Of a DNA stretch of 40,852 nucleotides, positions 29,970 to 38,741 are shown one piece after another. The notes under the pieces are model-generated. The model did not search any database and had not been told where the DNA came from. It saw only the letters and a program-made list of their open reading frames with translations. Numbering within the stretch: position 1 is the stretch's first letter; every line of letters begins with the position of its first letter. Both the position numbers and the translations under genes were made by a program. Source of the DNA: Plantactinospora alkalitolerans (GTDB taxonomy: Bacteria; Actinomycetota; Actinomycetes; Mycobacteriales; Micromonosporaceae); the NCBI RefSeq assembly GCF_015690345.1, contig NZ_JADPUN010000228.1:1-40852 (forward strand). Direction: 5' to 3'.

Positions 29970-31172
29970 GTGCAGGAACGTGCTTCCCGCTATGCGGGAT
30001 ACCGATCGTTTGACTATCTGACCCCGCAGGTCGACTTCAAGGTGTTCGACCTCGCGCCACAACTCGGTCGGGTCCCCGAACATGATCTCGGCCTGACCGA
30101 CGCCCAGCGCGACCGGGTATCCCGGCTGCTGCGCGACCACTCCGCGATCTCACTGCACGAACACCCGAAGATCCTGCCGGCCGACGTCACGCAGCTACGT
30201 GACTACAACCGCACCGGACGCAACTCCTTCGGCTTCGAGGGACTGGCCCGGTCCGGCATGACCGCGGTGTTCGACAACTTCATGAACGGCACCGGCTGCG
30301 TGACCAGCGAGGCCGCCTGGAAGTGGGACGACGTCATCTACGACATCGGCCTGCGGTTCGCCGACGTCGCCAAGCAGGACTACGTCGTGCTGGCCACCAC
30401 CCTGGAAGAGATCTTCACCGCCAAGCGGAACGGCCAGCTCGCCCTGGTGGCCGGGCTGGAGGCGGCCACGATGATCGAGAACGAGCTGGACCGGATCGAC
30501 ATCCTGTACGGCTTCGGCGTCCGCCAGATGGGCATCGCGTACAGCCAGGCCAACATGCTCGGCTCCGGCCTGTCCGAGGAGCGCGACGGCGGGCTGACCC
30601 ATTTCGGCCGGCGCGCCGTCGACCGGATGAACAAGCTCGGCATCGCCATCGACGTCTCGCACTCCGGTGACCAGACCAGCCTGGACGTCATCGAGGCCAG
30701 CCGGGTACCGGTCTTCATCACCCACGCCGGGGCCCGCTCGGTGTGGGACACCCCCCGGATGAAACCGGACGACGTGATCCGGGCCTGCGCCGACCGTGGC
30801 GGTGTGATCGGCATCGAGGCCGCCCCGCACACCACGCTCTCGCAGGAGCATCCGCACCACTCGATCGAGTCGGTGATGGACCACTTCGTCTACTGCGTCG
30901 ACCTGGTCGGCATCGACCATGTCGCGTTCGGACCGGACACCAACTTCGGTGACCACGTCGGCCTGCACGACACCTTCACCGGACACCTGGCGATCGGCAA
31001 GGCGCACGGCGCGGTCGCGCACCCCCGGGTGCCGTACGTGTCCGGGATGGAGAACCCGGCCGAGTGTTTCAGCAACATCGTCGGCTGGCTGGTGAAGCAC
31101 GACTACTCCGATGACGAGATCGCCAAGGTCATCGGCGGCAACATCATTCGCGTTCTTCGGGAGGTTTGGTGA
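29970..31172 (+). CDS. M19-type (membrane/renal) dipeptidase, copy A
   Basis: 400 residues from GTG 29970 with GAGGTGA upstream. The M19 metal site is traceable: E164 in VAGLEA, H231 in IDVSHSG, H252 in FITHAGARS, substrate R263 (TPRMKPDD), and D323 in GIDHVAFGPD. The first motif, normally HxD, is H63-E-H65 in SLHEHP, so the Asp ligand is replaced by His, as in other amidohydrolase HxH enzymes. A roughly 60-residue N-terminal extension precedes it. It has no signal peptide, so it should hydrolyse dipeptides in the cytoplasm after uptake by the ABC importer encoded next. Its stop overlaps the binding-protein start by four bases. A close paralogue lies at the other end of the operon. Confidence 0.9.
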   Translation: MQERASRYAGYRSFDYLTPQVDFKVFDLAPQLGRVPEHDLGLTDAQRDRVSRLLRDHSAISLHEHPKILPADVTQLRDYNRTGRNSFGFEGLARSGMTAVFDNFMNGTGCVTSEAAWKWDDVIYDIGLRFADVAKQDYVVLATTLEEIFTAKRNGQLALVAGLEAATMIENELDRIDILYGFGVRQMGIAYSQANMLGSGLSEERDGGLTHFGRRAVDRMNKLGIAIDVSHSGDQTSLDVIEASRVPVFITHAGARSVWDTPRMKPDDVIRACADRGGVIGIEAAPHTTLSQEHPHHSIESVMDHFVYCVDLVGIDHVAFGPDTNFGDHVGLHDTFTGHLAIGKAHGAVAHPRVPYVSGMENPAECFSNIVGWLVKHDYSDDEIAKVIGGNIIRVLREVW

Positions 31173-32806
31173 GCAAGTCAATCAACGGCCGCGCCCGTCG
31201 CTGGCGGGCCGCCGTCGCGCTCGGCGCGGCGGCCGCGCTCGGCCTGTCCGGGTGCGGGCTCAACGAGGACAACGGAGCCTCCGGCGACGGTGCCGCGGGT
31301 GACACGGTGCTGCGGATCGGCACCACGACCGACGTGTCGAACTTCAACCCGCTGCAGTCGCTGAGCAAGACCGACTCCTGGATCCTCAACGCGATGTACC
31401 CGCACCTGCTGCGGATCGACGCCAACGCCAAGAAGGCGCCGGAGCTGGCCAAGGACTACACGTACGAGAACGACGGCAAGACCGCCGTGTTCCACCTGCG
31501 CGACGACTTCACCTGGACCGACGGCAAGCCGGTGGTGGCCGACGACGTCAAGTTCAGCGCCGAGTCGATCATGAAGTACAAGCTCGGCAACGTCGCCGCC
31601 AAGCTCACCTGGGTCACCTCGATCGAGGCGCCGGACGCCACCACGGTCAAGTTCAACCTCTCCCAGCCGTACGCGCCGTTCGCCGAGGGCGTCGGGTTCT
31701 GGATGTCGGTCGTGCCGAAGCACGTCTTCGAGGGCGCCGGTGACCTGTCGAAGTTCGCCAACGACTCGAACTGGGTCGGCGCGGGTCCGTTCGTGCTGGA
31801 GAGCGCCACCAAGGGCCAGCGGTACGTGATGAAGCGCAACGACAAGTACCCGCTGGCGCCCGGCGGCAAGCCGGCGGTCAGCAAGGTGGAGTACCGGCTC
31901 TACCCGGACGTGAACACGATGATGCTGGCGCTGCGCAACGGCGACATCGACCTGATGGGCACCCCGGTCCCGGCGTCGGCCGCGAAGACCTTCGAGAGCG
32001 ACTCGAAGATCAAGATGACAAAGGTCGGCGCGCTCGGCTTCGCCCACCTGACCTACAACATGAACAACAAGGACCTGGCCAAGCAGGAGGTCCGGCAGGC
32101 GTTGTCGATGGCGATCGACACCAAGTCGATCATCTCCTCGGTGCTCCAGGGTGACGCGCAGCAGATGTCCGGCCCGATCTCACCGATCTTCGCCGACTAC
32201 GACAACACCGAGATCCAGCCGTACCCGTTCGACCCGGCCGGGGCGAAGGCCAAGCTGACCGCCGCGGGCTACAAGGACGGGAACGGCGACGGGCTCTTCG
32301 ACGGCCTGGAGCTGGGCGTGGCCTGCGACCAGTCCAACGCCAACATCACCCGGGTGGTGCAGCTGTTCCGGGAAAGCGCCGCGAAGGCCGGAATCAAGCT
32401 GGAGAACGAGTGCGTGGAGCGGAACACGTTCCTGTCCCGCACCAAGGACGGCAAGTACGACATCGACGCGTCGCAGTGGGGCGTCTTCGACAACCCGATG
32501 GACCAGCTCCGCAGCACCTACCTGTCCAGCAACCCGGGCGGGATCAACTACAACCTGCTCAAGTCTCCCGAGATCGACCAGCTGATCAACGACGCGGCGG
32601 GTACCACCGATCCGGCGGCCTTCGCCACCAAGATCAAGAACATCGACAAGGTGGTGCACGAGCAGGCGTACCTGACCCCGCTGTACGTGGAGAACTTCCA
32701 GTTCGCCTACAACGCCAGCAAGTTCGGCGGCTTCGAGGCATCGCCGTCCGACCTGCTCGGCATGGTCACCGCGTACTCGCTGGCCCAGGTGAAGCCGGTC
32801 GGCTGA
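31169..32806 (+). CDS. peptide ABC transporter, substrate-binding lipoprotein (DppA/OppA family)
   Basis: 545 residues from GTG 31169 (GTGA overlap with the dipeptidase stop; GGGAGG upstream). The signal peptide ends in lipobox LSGC with Cys29, so the protein is membrane-anchored outside the cell. The mature part is an SBP_bac_5 protein: RIGTTTDVSNFNPLQSLSK, FHLRDDFTWTDGKPVVADDVKFS, FVLESATKGQRYVMKRND and RQALSMAIDTKSI. These capture di- to oligopeptides and related compounds. Flanking peptidases, including proline-type families, suggest peptides with Pro or modified residues, but the ligand is not determined by sequence. Confidence 0.94.
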   Translation: MSKSINGRARRWRAAVALGAAAALGLSGCGLNEDNGASGDGAAGDTVLRIGTTTDVSNFNPLQSLSKTDSWILNAMYPHLLRIDANAKKAPELAKDYTYENDGKTAVFHLRDDFTWTDGKPVVADDVKFSAESIMKYKLGNVAAKLTWVTSIEAPDATTVKFNLSQPYAPFAEGVGFWMSVVPKHVFEGAGDLSKFANDSNWVGAGPFVLESATKGQRYVMKRNDKYPLAPGGKPAVSKVEYRLYPDVNTMMLALRNGDIDLMGTPVPASAAKTFESDSKIKMTKVGALGFAHLTYNMNNKDLAKQEVRQALSMAIDTKSIISSVLQGDAQQMSGPISPIFADYDNTEIQPYPFDPAGAKAKLTAAGYKDGNGDGLFDGLELGVACDQSNANITRVVQLFRESAAKAGIKLENECVERNTFLSRTKDGKYDIDASQWGVFDNPMDQLRSTYLSSNPGGINYNLLKSPEIDQLINDAAGTTDPAAFATKIKNIDKVVHEQAYLTPLYVENFQFAYNASKFGGFEASPSDLLGMVTAYSLAQVKPVG

Positions 32807-32820
32807 CCGGCTCCTAGAGA

Positions 32821-32838
32821 GAAGGGAGGGGGTCCCCC
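32821..32838 (+). promoter_or_regulatory. GGGGG-T-CCCCC run overlapping the dppB ribosome site
   Basis: A purine-rich GAAGGGAGGGGG is directly followed by TCCCCC and the GTG start. The G-run would serve as the ribosome site, but the facing C-run could pair with G-runs nearby and mask it. It occurs in the only gap (32 bases) within the first half of the operon, a point where binding protein and permease levels usually need to differ. Confidence 0.35.
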
Positions 32839-33792
32839 GTGGCACGCTTCGTGCTCAACCGGGCGCTGAAGGCCGTACTGACCATCTGGATAGCGATCAC
32901 CGCGACGTTCTTCCTGCTCCGGTTACTTCCGGGGGACCCCACGACCCTCATGGTCGAGGGCGACATGACGCCGGAGATGCGGGCGGCGCTGCTCAAGACG
33001 TACGGCCTGGACCAGCCGCTGCTGGAGCAGTACGTCTCGTACCTGCGCGAACTGCTGCACGGCAACTTCGGCATCTCGTTCCGGCAGATCCAGCCCGTCA
33101 CCGACATCCTGCTCGACCGGCTGCCCTGGACCCTGCTGCTCGCCGGGGTGGCGTTCCTGCTCACCATCGCCGTCGGCATCCCGATCGGGGTGTACGCGGC
33201 GGCGCACCGGGGCCGCTGGCCGGACAAGCTGCTCCAGGGATTCGGCATCGGCGGGCACGCGCTCTTCGTGCCCAGCGTGGCGATGCTGCTGCTGGTGTAC
33301 CTGGGCGCCAAGCTCGGCTGGTTCCCGATCGGCGGTGCGATCGACCCGGACACCCGGGGCGCGGCGGCCTACCTGAGCCTGGCGCATCATCTGGTGCTTC
33401 CGGTGGCGTCGCTGGTGCTGGTGCAACTCGGCCCGTACGCGCTGACGCTGCGGACCAACCTGATCGACGTCCTCGGTGAGGACTACATCCGGGCGGCCCG
33501 GGCCCGGGGCCTGTCCGGCCGGCGTCGACTGTGGAAACACGCCCTGCGCAACGCGATCCTTCCGGCCCTGACCCTGATGGGCCTGCAACTCGGCACCCTC
33601 GTCGGCGGCGCGGTGCTCACCGAGACCGTGTTCGCGTACCCCGGGGTCGGCCGGCTCATCTACGAGGCGGTCGGGCAACGCGACTATCCCGTCCTGCAAG
33701 GAGCGTTCATCATGCTCGCCATCACCGTGGTGGTCGCCAACGCGCTCACCGACCTGCTGTACGCGGTACTCAACCCTCGGATCCGGCTATGA
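32839..33792 (+). CDS. peptide ABC transporter permease (DppB type)
   Basis: 317 residues with six predicted membrane helices. The N-terminal RFVLNRALKAVLTIWIAITATFFLLRLLPGDP and the EAA loop EDYIRAARARGLSGRRRLWKHALRNAILP are characteristic of DppB/OppB permeases. The stop overlaps the dppC start by four bases. It forms the membrane channel with the next gene product. GTG start. Confidence 0.95.
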   Translation: MARFVLNRALKAVLTIWIAITATFFLLRLLPGDPTTLMVEGDMTPEMRAALLKTYGLDQPLLEQYVSYLRELLHGNFGISFRQIQPVTDILLDRLPWTLLLAGVAFLLTIAVGIPIGVYAAAHRGRWPDKLLQGFGIGGHALFVPSVAMLLLVYLGAKLGWFPIGGAIDPDTRGAAAYLSLAHHLVLPVASLVLVQLGPYALTLRTNLIDVLGEDYIRAARARGLSGRRRLWKHALRNAILPALTLMGLQLGTLVGGAVLTETVFAYPGVGRLIYEAVGQRDYPVLQGAFIMLAITVVVANALTDLLYAVLNPRIRL

Positions 33793-34682
33793 GTAGCCCG
33801 CTGGTGACGGACCCGGCCGCGGCGGCGGTCCCGGTCCAGGAGGTCGGGCCCGGTACCCGCTCGGCGTGGCGGACCTTCCTGCGCCAGCCGTCCGGGCTGC
33901 TCGCCGCCCTGGTCCTGGTGGTGATGGTGCTGCTCGCGGTCTTCGCCCCGCTGATCGCCGACGAACCCGGTGGAACCGGCGCGGACGTGCTGCGGGCCCC
34001 GTCCGGCGGGCACTGGTTCGGCACCGACGACCTCGGGCAGGACATCTTCGCCCAGGTGGTCTGGGGCACCCGGACCAGCCTGCTGATCGGGGTGGCCGCC
34101 TCGCTGATCGCGATCGTGCTGGGCACGGCGATCGGGCTCGCCTCGGCGTACTTCCGGCGGGTCGACGCGATCGGCACCGTGGTCACCGACGTCATGCTGG
34201 CGCTGCCCACCCTGCCCCTGATGATCATGTTGGCCGCGATCGTCAGCCCGAGCGTCTGGACGCTGACCGTGATCATCGGCGTCTTCGCCTGGCCCGAGGT
34301 GGCCCGGCTGATCCGCTCGCAGGGCCTGGTGGTCTCCGCGATGCCCTACATCGACGGCGCCCGGGTGCTCGGCGCCAGCGGCTGGCGGATCGTCACCCGG
34401 GAGATCATGCCGGCGGTGGTACCGCTGATCGTGGTCAGTGTGCTGCTGACCGCGTCCCGGGCGGTCATCTCCGAGGCCGGGCTGAGCTTCCTCGGCCTCG
34501 GCGACCCGGACGCCTGGTCATGGGGCCGGATCCTGCTCAACGCCCAGCGCAGCGGTGTGGTGGCCATCGCCTGGTGGCAGACCCTCTTCCCGTCGCTGGC
34601 GATCCTGCTGCTGGTACTCGCCGCGACGGTGGCCGGCATGCGCTTCAACGACATCCGCGACCCCCGCCGGAACGGAGGCTGA
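33789..34682 (+). CDS. peptide ABC transporter permease (DppC type)
   Basis: 297 residues from ATG 33789, coupled to dppB by an ATGA overlap. It has the DppC/OppC N-terminal region (WRTFLRQPSGLLAALVLVVMVLLAVFAPLIA), HWFGTDDLGQDIFAQVVWGTRTSLLIG, and the EAA loop MPYIDGARVLGASGWRIVTREIMPAVVP. Six membrane helices are predicted. Three bases separate it from the M24-type gene. Confidence 0.95.
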   Translation: MSSPLVTDPAAAAVPVQEVGPGTRSAWRTFLRQPSGLLAALVLVVMVLLAVFAPLIADEPGGTGADVLRAPSGGHWFGTDDLGQDIFAQVVWGTRTSLLIGVAASLIAIVLGTAIGLASAYFRRVDAIGTVVTDVMLALPTLPLMIMLAAIVSPSVWTLTVIIGVFAWPEVARLIRSQGLVVSAMPYIDGARVLGASGWRIVTREIMPAVVPLIVVSVLLTASRAVISEAGLSFLGLGDPDAWSWGRILLNAQRSGVVAIAWWQTLFPSLAILLLVLAATVAGMRFNDIRDPRRNGG

Positions 34683-34685
34683 CCA

Positions 34686-35861
34686 GTGCGTCTGCCCGAC
34701 AGTTTCTACTCGACCGTACGTGCCCGGCTCGGCGACGCACTCGACGTACGCGGCCTCGACGGGTTCCTGGCCACCACCTCGGCCGACGTCGCGTTCCTCT
34801 CCGGCTTCTTCTACATCGCCACCGAACGACCGGTCTACCTGTGGATGCCCCGCGAGGGCGACCCGCTGCTGGTGATCCCCCGCCTCGACGAGGAGTACGC
34901 CGCCCAGCAGGGCGTCACGATCGAGACGGTCAGCTACTTCGAGTTTCCCGGGGTGGTGACCGCCGAGCAGACCCTCGGCGCGGCGCTGGCCAGCCGGAGA
35001 CCGAAGCAGATCGGGGTGAGCGCCGGGCTGTCGATCGGGGCGTACCGGGCGCTGTCCCGGGCACTCGGCGGCAGCACGCTGGTCACCACCGACGCGGTGG
35101 CCAGGCTACGGCTCCGCAAGTTTCCCGAGGAGATCCCGTTCCACGAGGCGGCGGCACGGATCTGCGACGAGATGCTCGGCGCCGGCCGTGAACTGATCGC
35201 CGACGCACTGCGCCGGGGTACCGCACTCCCCCGCGAGGACGAGATCGCCCGGCACGTCATCGGCTACGGCACCGACCGGATGTACGCCGACTACGACCTG
35301 GTGGTCTACACCACCAAGCTGGCCGGCGGGCTGGTCTACGCCGGCCCGAACTCGGCGCTGCCGCACGGCCTGCCGACCCGGCGGCGGATCCGGCCCGGCG
35401 ACACCCTGATCCTGTCCCTCGGCGCGGCCGTGGCGAGCCGGTTCGTGGAGAGCGAACGGACCTTCGTGGTCGGTGAGCCGACCGCCGAACAGCAGCGCTA
35501 CTACGAGGCCGACCGGGAGGCGCAGGAGGTCGGCACCCAGGCGATGCGGGCCGGCCGGACCTGCGCCGAGGTCAACAAGACCTGTCTCGACGTGCTGCGC
35601 GGGCACGGGCTCGGCGACTTTATCCGGCACCGGCAGGGCCACGGCATCGGGTTGCAGAACCACGAGGCGCCCTGGGTGGAGGACGGCGACGACACCGTGC
35701 TCGAGCCCGGGATGCTGCTCTCCAGCGAGCCCGGGGTGTACGTCCCGGGCCACGCCGGCTACCGGATCTCCGACACCGTCCTGGTGGAGGAGAACGGCCC
35801 GCGCCGGCTGACCGGCTATCCGCGCGATCTCGCATCCAACATCATCGAGGAGGTCCGATGA
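34686..35861 (+). CDS. M24-fold (Xaa-Pro peptidase/creatinase-like) protein lacking metal ligands
   Basis: 391 residues from GTG 34686. The N-terminal creatinase-type domain (1-145) and C-terminal pita-bread domain (150-391) follow the M24B layout. Compared with aminopeptidase P (D260, D271, H354, E383, E406 in E. coli), the first Asp is S244 (LILSLG), the second is E255 (FVESERTF), the His is H319 (QGHGIGLQNHE), the first Glu is E348 (SSEPGVYV), and the last Glu is S362 (YRISDTV). Three of five ligands are changed, so a normal dinuclear metal site is unlikely; creatinase shows that this fold can hydrolyse C-N bonds without metal. It probably acts on a non-standard product of the imported peptides. 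Coupled to the following hydrolase gene by ATGA. Confidence 0.85.
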   Translation: MRLPDSFYSTVRARLGDALDVRGLDGFLATTSADVAFLSGFFYIATERPVYLWMPREGDPLLVIPRLDEEYAAQQGVTIETVSYFEFPGVVTAEQTLGAALASRRPKQIGVSAGLSIGAYRALSRALGGSTLVTTDAVARLRLRKFPEEIPFHEAAARICDEMLGAGRELIADALRRGTALPREDEIARHVIGYGTDRMYADYDLVVYTTKLAGGLVYAGPNSALPHGLPTRRRIRPGDTLILSLGAAVASRFVESERTFVVGEPTAEQQRYYEADREAQEVGTQAMRAGRTCAEVNKTCLDVLRGHGLGDFIRHRQGHGIGLQNHEAPWVEDGDDTVLEPGMLLSSEPGVYVPGHAGYRISDTVLVEENGPRRLTGYPRDLASNIIEEVR

Positions 35862-36727
35862 CGATCGGAAGTCCGACGAACTTTTCGGGTCGGCTGCACA
35901 TCAACGGTGCCGAGTTGGTGGTCGAGGCGTTCGGCCCCGAGGACGCACCGGCCATGATCGTGCACCACGGCGCGCCGGGACTCGGTTCCCGGTCCGAGCC
36001 GAAGCGCTCGTTCGGCCCGTTCGCGGACCGGTTCCGGGTGATCGTCTTCGACGCGCGGGGCTCCGGCGAGTCCAGCGACGACGAGCCGTTCACCCACGAA
36101 CAGTGGGTCGCCGACGTGGACGCCATCCGGGCGCACTTCGGCTACGAGCGGATCGTGATGGCCGGCGGCTCGTACGGCGGGTTCATCGCCCTGGAGTACG
36201 CCATCGCGCACCCCGAGCGGGTCGCCGCGCTGGTCCTGCGGGACACCGCCCCGGACACCGCGCACGACCACCTCGCCGTGGAGCGGGCGAAGAGCACCGA
36301 CCGGACCGTCATTCCACAGTGGGCCATCGACCGGATCGGCACCGGCCGGTTCGAGAGCAACGACCAGCTCCGGGAGTACTGGAAGGCGATCCTGCCGCTC
36401 TACGACCACCAGCACGACCCGGCCAAGGACGCCGCGAGGCTCGCGGCGACCCGGTTCCACTACCGGACCCACAACGCCGCGTTCGGGCAGAACATGCCGA
36501 GGTACGACCTCAAGCCGAAACTTCCGACGATCACCTGCCCGACCCTGGTGACCGTCGGCCGGCACGACTGGCGTACCCCGGTGGCCGCCTCGCAGGTCAT
36601 CGCCGACCTGGTCCCCGACGCCCGGCTGGTGGTCTTCGAGCACTCCGGCCACTCGCCGCAGTTGGAGGAACCGGAGCTGTTCCAGCGGACCGTCCGGGAC
36701 TTCCTCGATTCGGCCGGGATCCGGTAA
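35858..36727 (+). CDS. alpha/beta hydrolase, proline-iminopeptidase-like
   Basis: 289 residues. HHGAPG (36-41) forms the oxyanion-hole region, the nucleophile is S105 in GGSYGG, the acid D237 in GRHDWRTP, and the base H265 in HSGHSPQLEEP. The overall pattern (FDARGSGESS, then a cap insertion) matches proline iminopeptidases and related amide hydrolases of family S33. It overlaps its neighbours by four and one bases. In this operon it should release an N-terminal residue, perhaps proline, from the imported peptide or hydrolyse a related amide. Confidence 0.88.
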   Translation: MTIGSPTNFSGRLHINGAELVVEAFGPEDAPAMIVHHGAPGLGSRSEPKRSFGPFADRFRVIVFDARGSGESSDDEPFTHEQWVADVDAIRAHFGYERIVMAGGSYGGFIALEYAIAHPERVAALVLRDTAPDTAHDHLAVERAKSTDRTVIPQWAIDRIGTGRFESNDQLREYWKAILPLYDHQHDPAKDAARLAATRFHYRTHNAAFGQNMPRYDLKPKLPTITCPTLVTVGRHDWRTPVAASQVIADLVPDARLVVFEHSGHSPQLEEPELFQRTVRDFLDSAGIR

Positions 36728-37716
36728 TGGCCCTGCTGGAGGTCGAGGACCTGCGGGTCAGCTTCCCCGGGCCCGGCGGCGACGCGACCGCCGTGCACGC
36801 GGTCAACGGGGTGTCGCTGGAGCTGGAGCCCGGGCGGACGCTGGCGATCCTCGGCGAGTCCGGCTCGGGCAAGAGCGTCACCGCCCAGGCGGTGATGGGC
36901 ATCCTCGACGTGCCGCCCGCCCGGGTCGCCGGCTCGGTCCGGCTACGCGGACGGGAGCTGCTCACCCTCGCGCCGAAGCAACGCGACCGGGTCAGCGGCG
37001 AGGAGATCGGCATGGTCTTCCAGGACGCGATGGCCGCGCTCAACCCGGTCTTCACCGTCGGTGACCAGCTCAGCGAACTGCTCCGGGTACGCCGGGGAAT
37101 GTCCCGGTCCGGTGCCCGGCGACGCGCGGTCGAACTGATCGACCGGGTGCACATCCCGGCCGCCAAGGACCGGGCCCGGGACTATCCGCACCAGTTCTCC
37201 GGCGGGATGCGTCAACGCATCATGATCGCCCTGGCGATCGCGCTGGAGCCGGACGTGCTGATCGCCGACGAGCCCACCACCGCGCTGGACGTGACCGTGC
37301 AGGCGCAGGTGATGGAACTGATCGCGGAGATCCAGCGGGACAGCGGGATGGGGCTGCTGCTGATCACCCACGATCTGGGCGTGGTCGCCGAGGTCGCCGA
37401 CGACGTCGCGGTGATGTACGCCGGCCGGATCGTCGAACGGGCCACCGTGGAGCAGATCTTCGCCGGCCCGGCCCATCCGTACACCGAGGGTCTGCTCGCC
37501 TCGATGCCCCGGATCGACCGGCGCGACGAGGAGTTGTACGCCATTCCCGGCAGCCCGCCGAACCCGGCCCGGCTGCCCAGCGGCTGCCCGTTCCACCTTC
37601 GCTGTCCCCGGGCCGACGACGTCTGCCGGGCCACGCTGCCCGCGCTGGAACCGCTGCCCGCCGGCCGCGCCAGCGCCTGCCACCACCGGGAGGAGTTGCT
37701 GCATGTCAGCCACTGA
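36727..37716 (+). CDS. peptide ABC transporter ATP-binding protein (DppD type)
   Basis: 329 residues starting at the ATG in TAATG. Walker A GESGSGKS (43-50), Q-loop in [12 protein letters not shown], signature FSGGMRQR, Walker B VLIADEPT and His in [10 protein letters not shown] are present. The C-terminal oligopeptide-family extension has [15 protein letters not shown] plus a later Cys, a cluster that in DppD-type ATPases can hold an iron-sulphur centre. It overlaps the next ATPase gene by 14 bases. Confidence 0.95.
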   Translation: MALLEVEDLRVSFPGPGGDATAVHAVNGVSLELEPGRTLAILGESGSGKSVTAQAVMGILDVPPARVAGSVRLRGRELLTLAPKQRDRVSGEEIGMVFQDAMAALNPVFTVGDQLSELLRVRRGMSRSGARRRAVELIDRVHIPAAKDRARDYPHQFSGGMRQRIMIALAIALEPDVLIADEPTTALDVTVQAQVMELIAEIQRDSGMGLLLITHDLGVVAEVADDVAVMYAGRIVERATVEQIFAGPAHPYTEGLLASMPRIDRRDEELYAIPGSPPNPARLPSGCPFHLRCPRADDVCRATLPALEPLPAGRASACHHREELLHVSH

Positions 37717-38692
37717 CGAGCGGGTACTCCGGGTCGAGAACCTGGTCCGGCACTTCCCGGTCAAGGGTCGGCTTCCGTTCACCTCCGGCGGCGTGGTCAA
37801 GGCCGTCGACGGGGTCTCCTTCGACCTGCGCCGAGGCGAGACCCTCGGGGTGGTCGGCGAGTCCGGCTGCGGCAAGAGCACGCTGGCCCGGATGCTGGTC
37901 GGGCTGGAGCGGCCGACCTCCGGCGAGGTGCGCTTCGGCGACGCGGTGGTGCACGCGGCCCGGGGCCGGGACCTGCGGGCCCTGCGCCGGCGGATCCAGA
38001 TCGTGCTCCAGGACCCGTACACGTCGCTGAACCCCCGGCGGACGGTACGGGAGATCCTGCTCCAGCCGTTCGAGATCCACCCCGACGCGCTGGACCGGAA
38101 GCGCCGGCTGGACCGGATCCGGGAACTGCTCGACCTGGTCGGCCTCGACCCCAGCGTGCACCTCGACCGGTACCCGCACCAGTTCTCCGGCGGGCAGCGC
38201 CAGCGGATCGGCATCGCCCGCGCGCTGGCCCTGCAACCCGACGTGATCGTCTGCGACGAGCCGGTTTCCGCGCTCGACGTCTCGGTCCAGGCCCAGGTGG
38301 TGAACCTGCTGGAACGACTACAGCGGGAACTGGGCGTGGCGTACGTCTTCATCGCCCACGACCTGTCGGTGGTCCGGCACATCTCGGACCGGGTCGCGGT
38401 GATGTACCTCGGCAAGCTGGTGGAGAGCGGCCCCGAGGCGACGCTGTACGACGCACCGGCCCATCCGTACACCAAGGCACTGCTGTCGGCGGTGCCGGTG
38501 CCGGAACCGGTCGGCCGGGGCGACCGGCGACGGATCCTGCTCGCCGGTGACCCGCCGAGTCCGGTCAACCCGCCGTCGGGCTGCCGGTTCCGGACCCGCT
38601 GCTGGCAGGCCACGGAAACCTGTGCCACCACCGAGCCCCCGCTGGCCGGCGACGAGCGTGCGGTCGCCTGCCACTACCCGCTGGCCGCTTGA
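37703..38692 (+). CDS. peptide ABC transporter ATP-binding protein (DppF type)
   Basis: 329 residues. Walker [10 protein letters not shown] (52-60), [16 protein letters not shown], signature FSGGQRQR, Walker [15 protein letters not shown] and [20 protein letters not shown] identify the DppF/OppF partner. The C-terminal Cys cluster [15 protein letters not shown] is present. With DppD it forms the ATPase heterodimer driving import. The 49-base gap to the second dipeptidase gene may allow separate ribosome loading. Confidence 0.95.
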   Translation: MSATDERVLRVENLVRHFPVKGRLPFTSGGVVKAVDGVSFDLRRGETLGVVGESGCGKSTLARMLVGLERPTSGEVRFGDAVVHAARGRDLRALRRRIQIVLQDPYTSLNPRRTVREILLQPFEIHPDALDRKRRLDRIRELLDLVGLDPSVHLDRYPHQFSGGQRQRIGIARALALQPDVIVCDEPVSALDVSVQAQVVNLLERLQRELGVAYVFIAHDLSVVRHISDRVAVMYLGKLVESGPEATLYDAPAHPYTKALLSAVPVPEPVGRGDRRRILLAGDPPSPVNPPSGCRFRTRCWQATETCATTEPPLAGDERAVACHYPLAA

Positions 38693-38741
38693 CGCCGCCC
38701 ACGGCACCCCACGACCACCGTCCCGCATTAAGGAGAGAGCT

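Noticed and set aside
31178-32047. Long frames antisense to the peptide-binding protein gene
   Set aside because: High G+C third positions keep antisense frames open; the sense frame encodes a full SBP_bac_5 protein.
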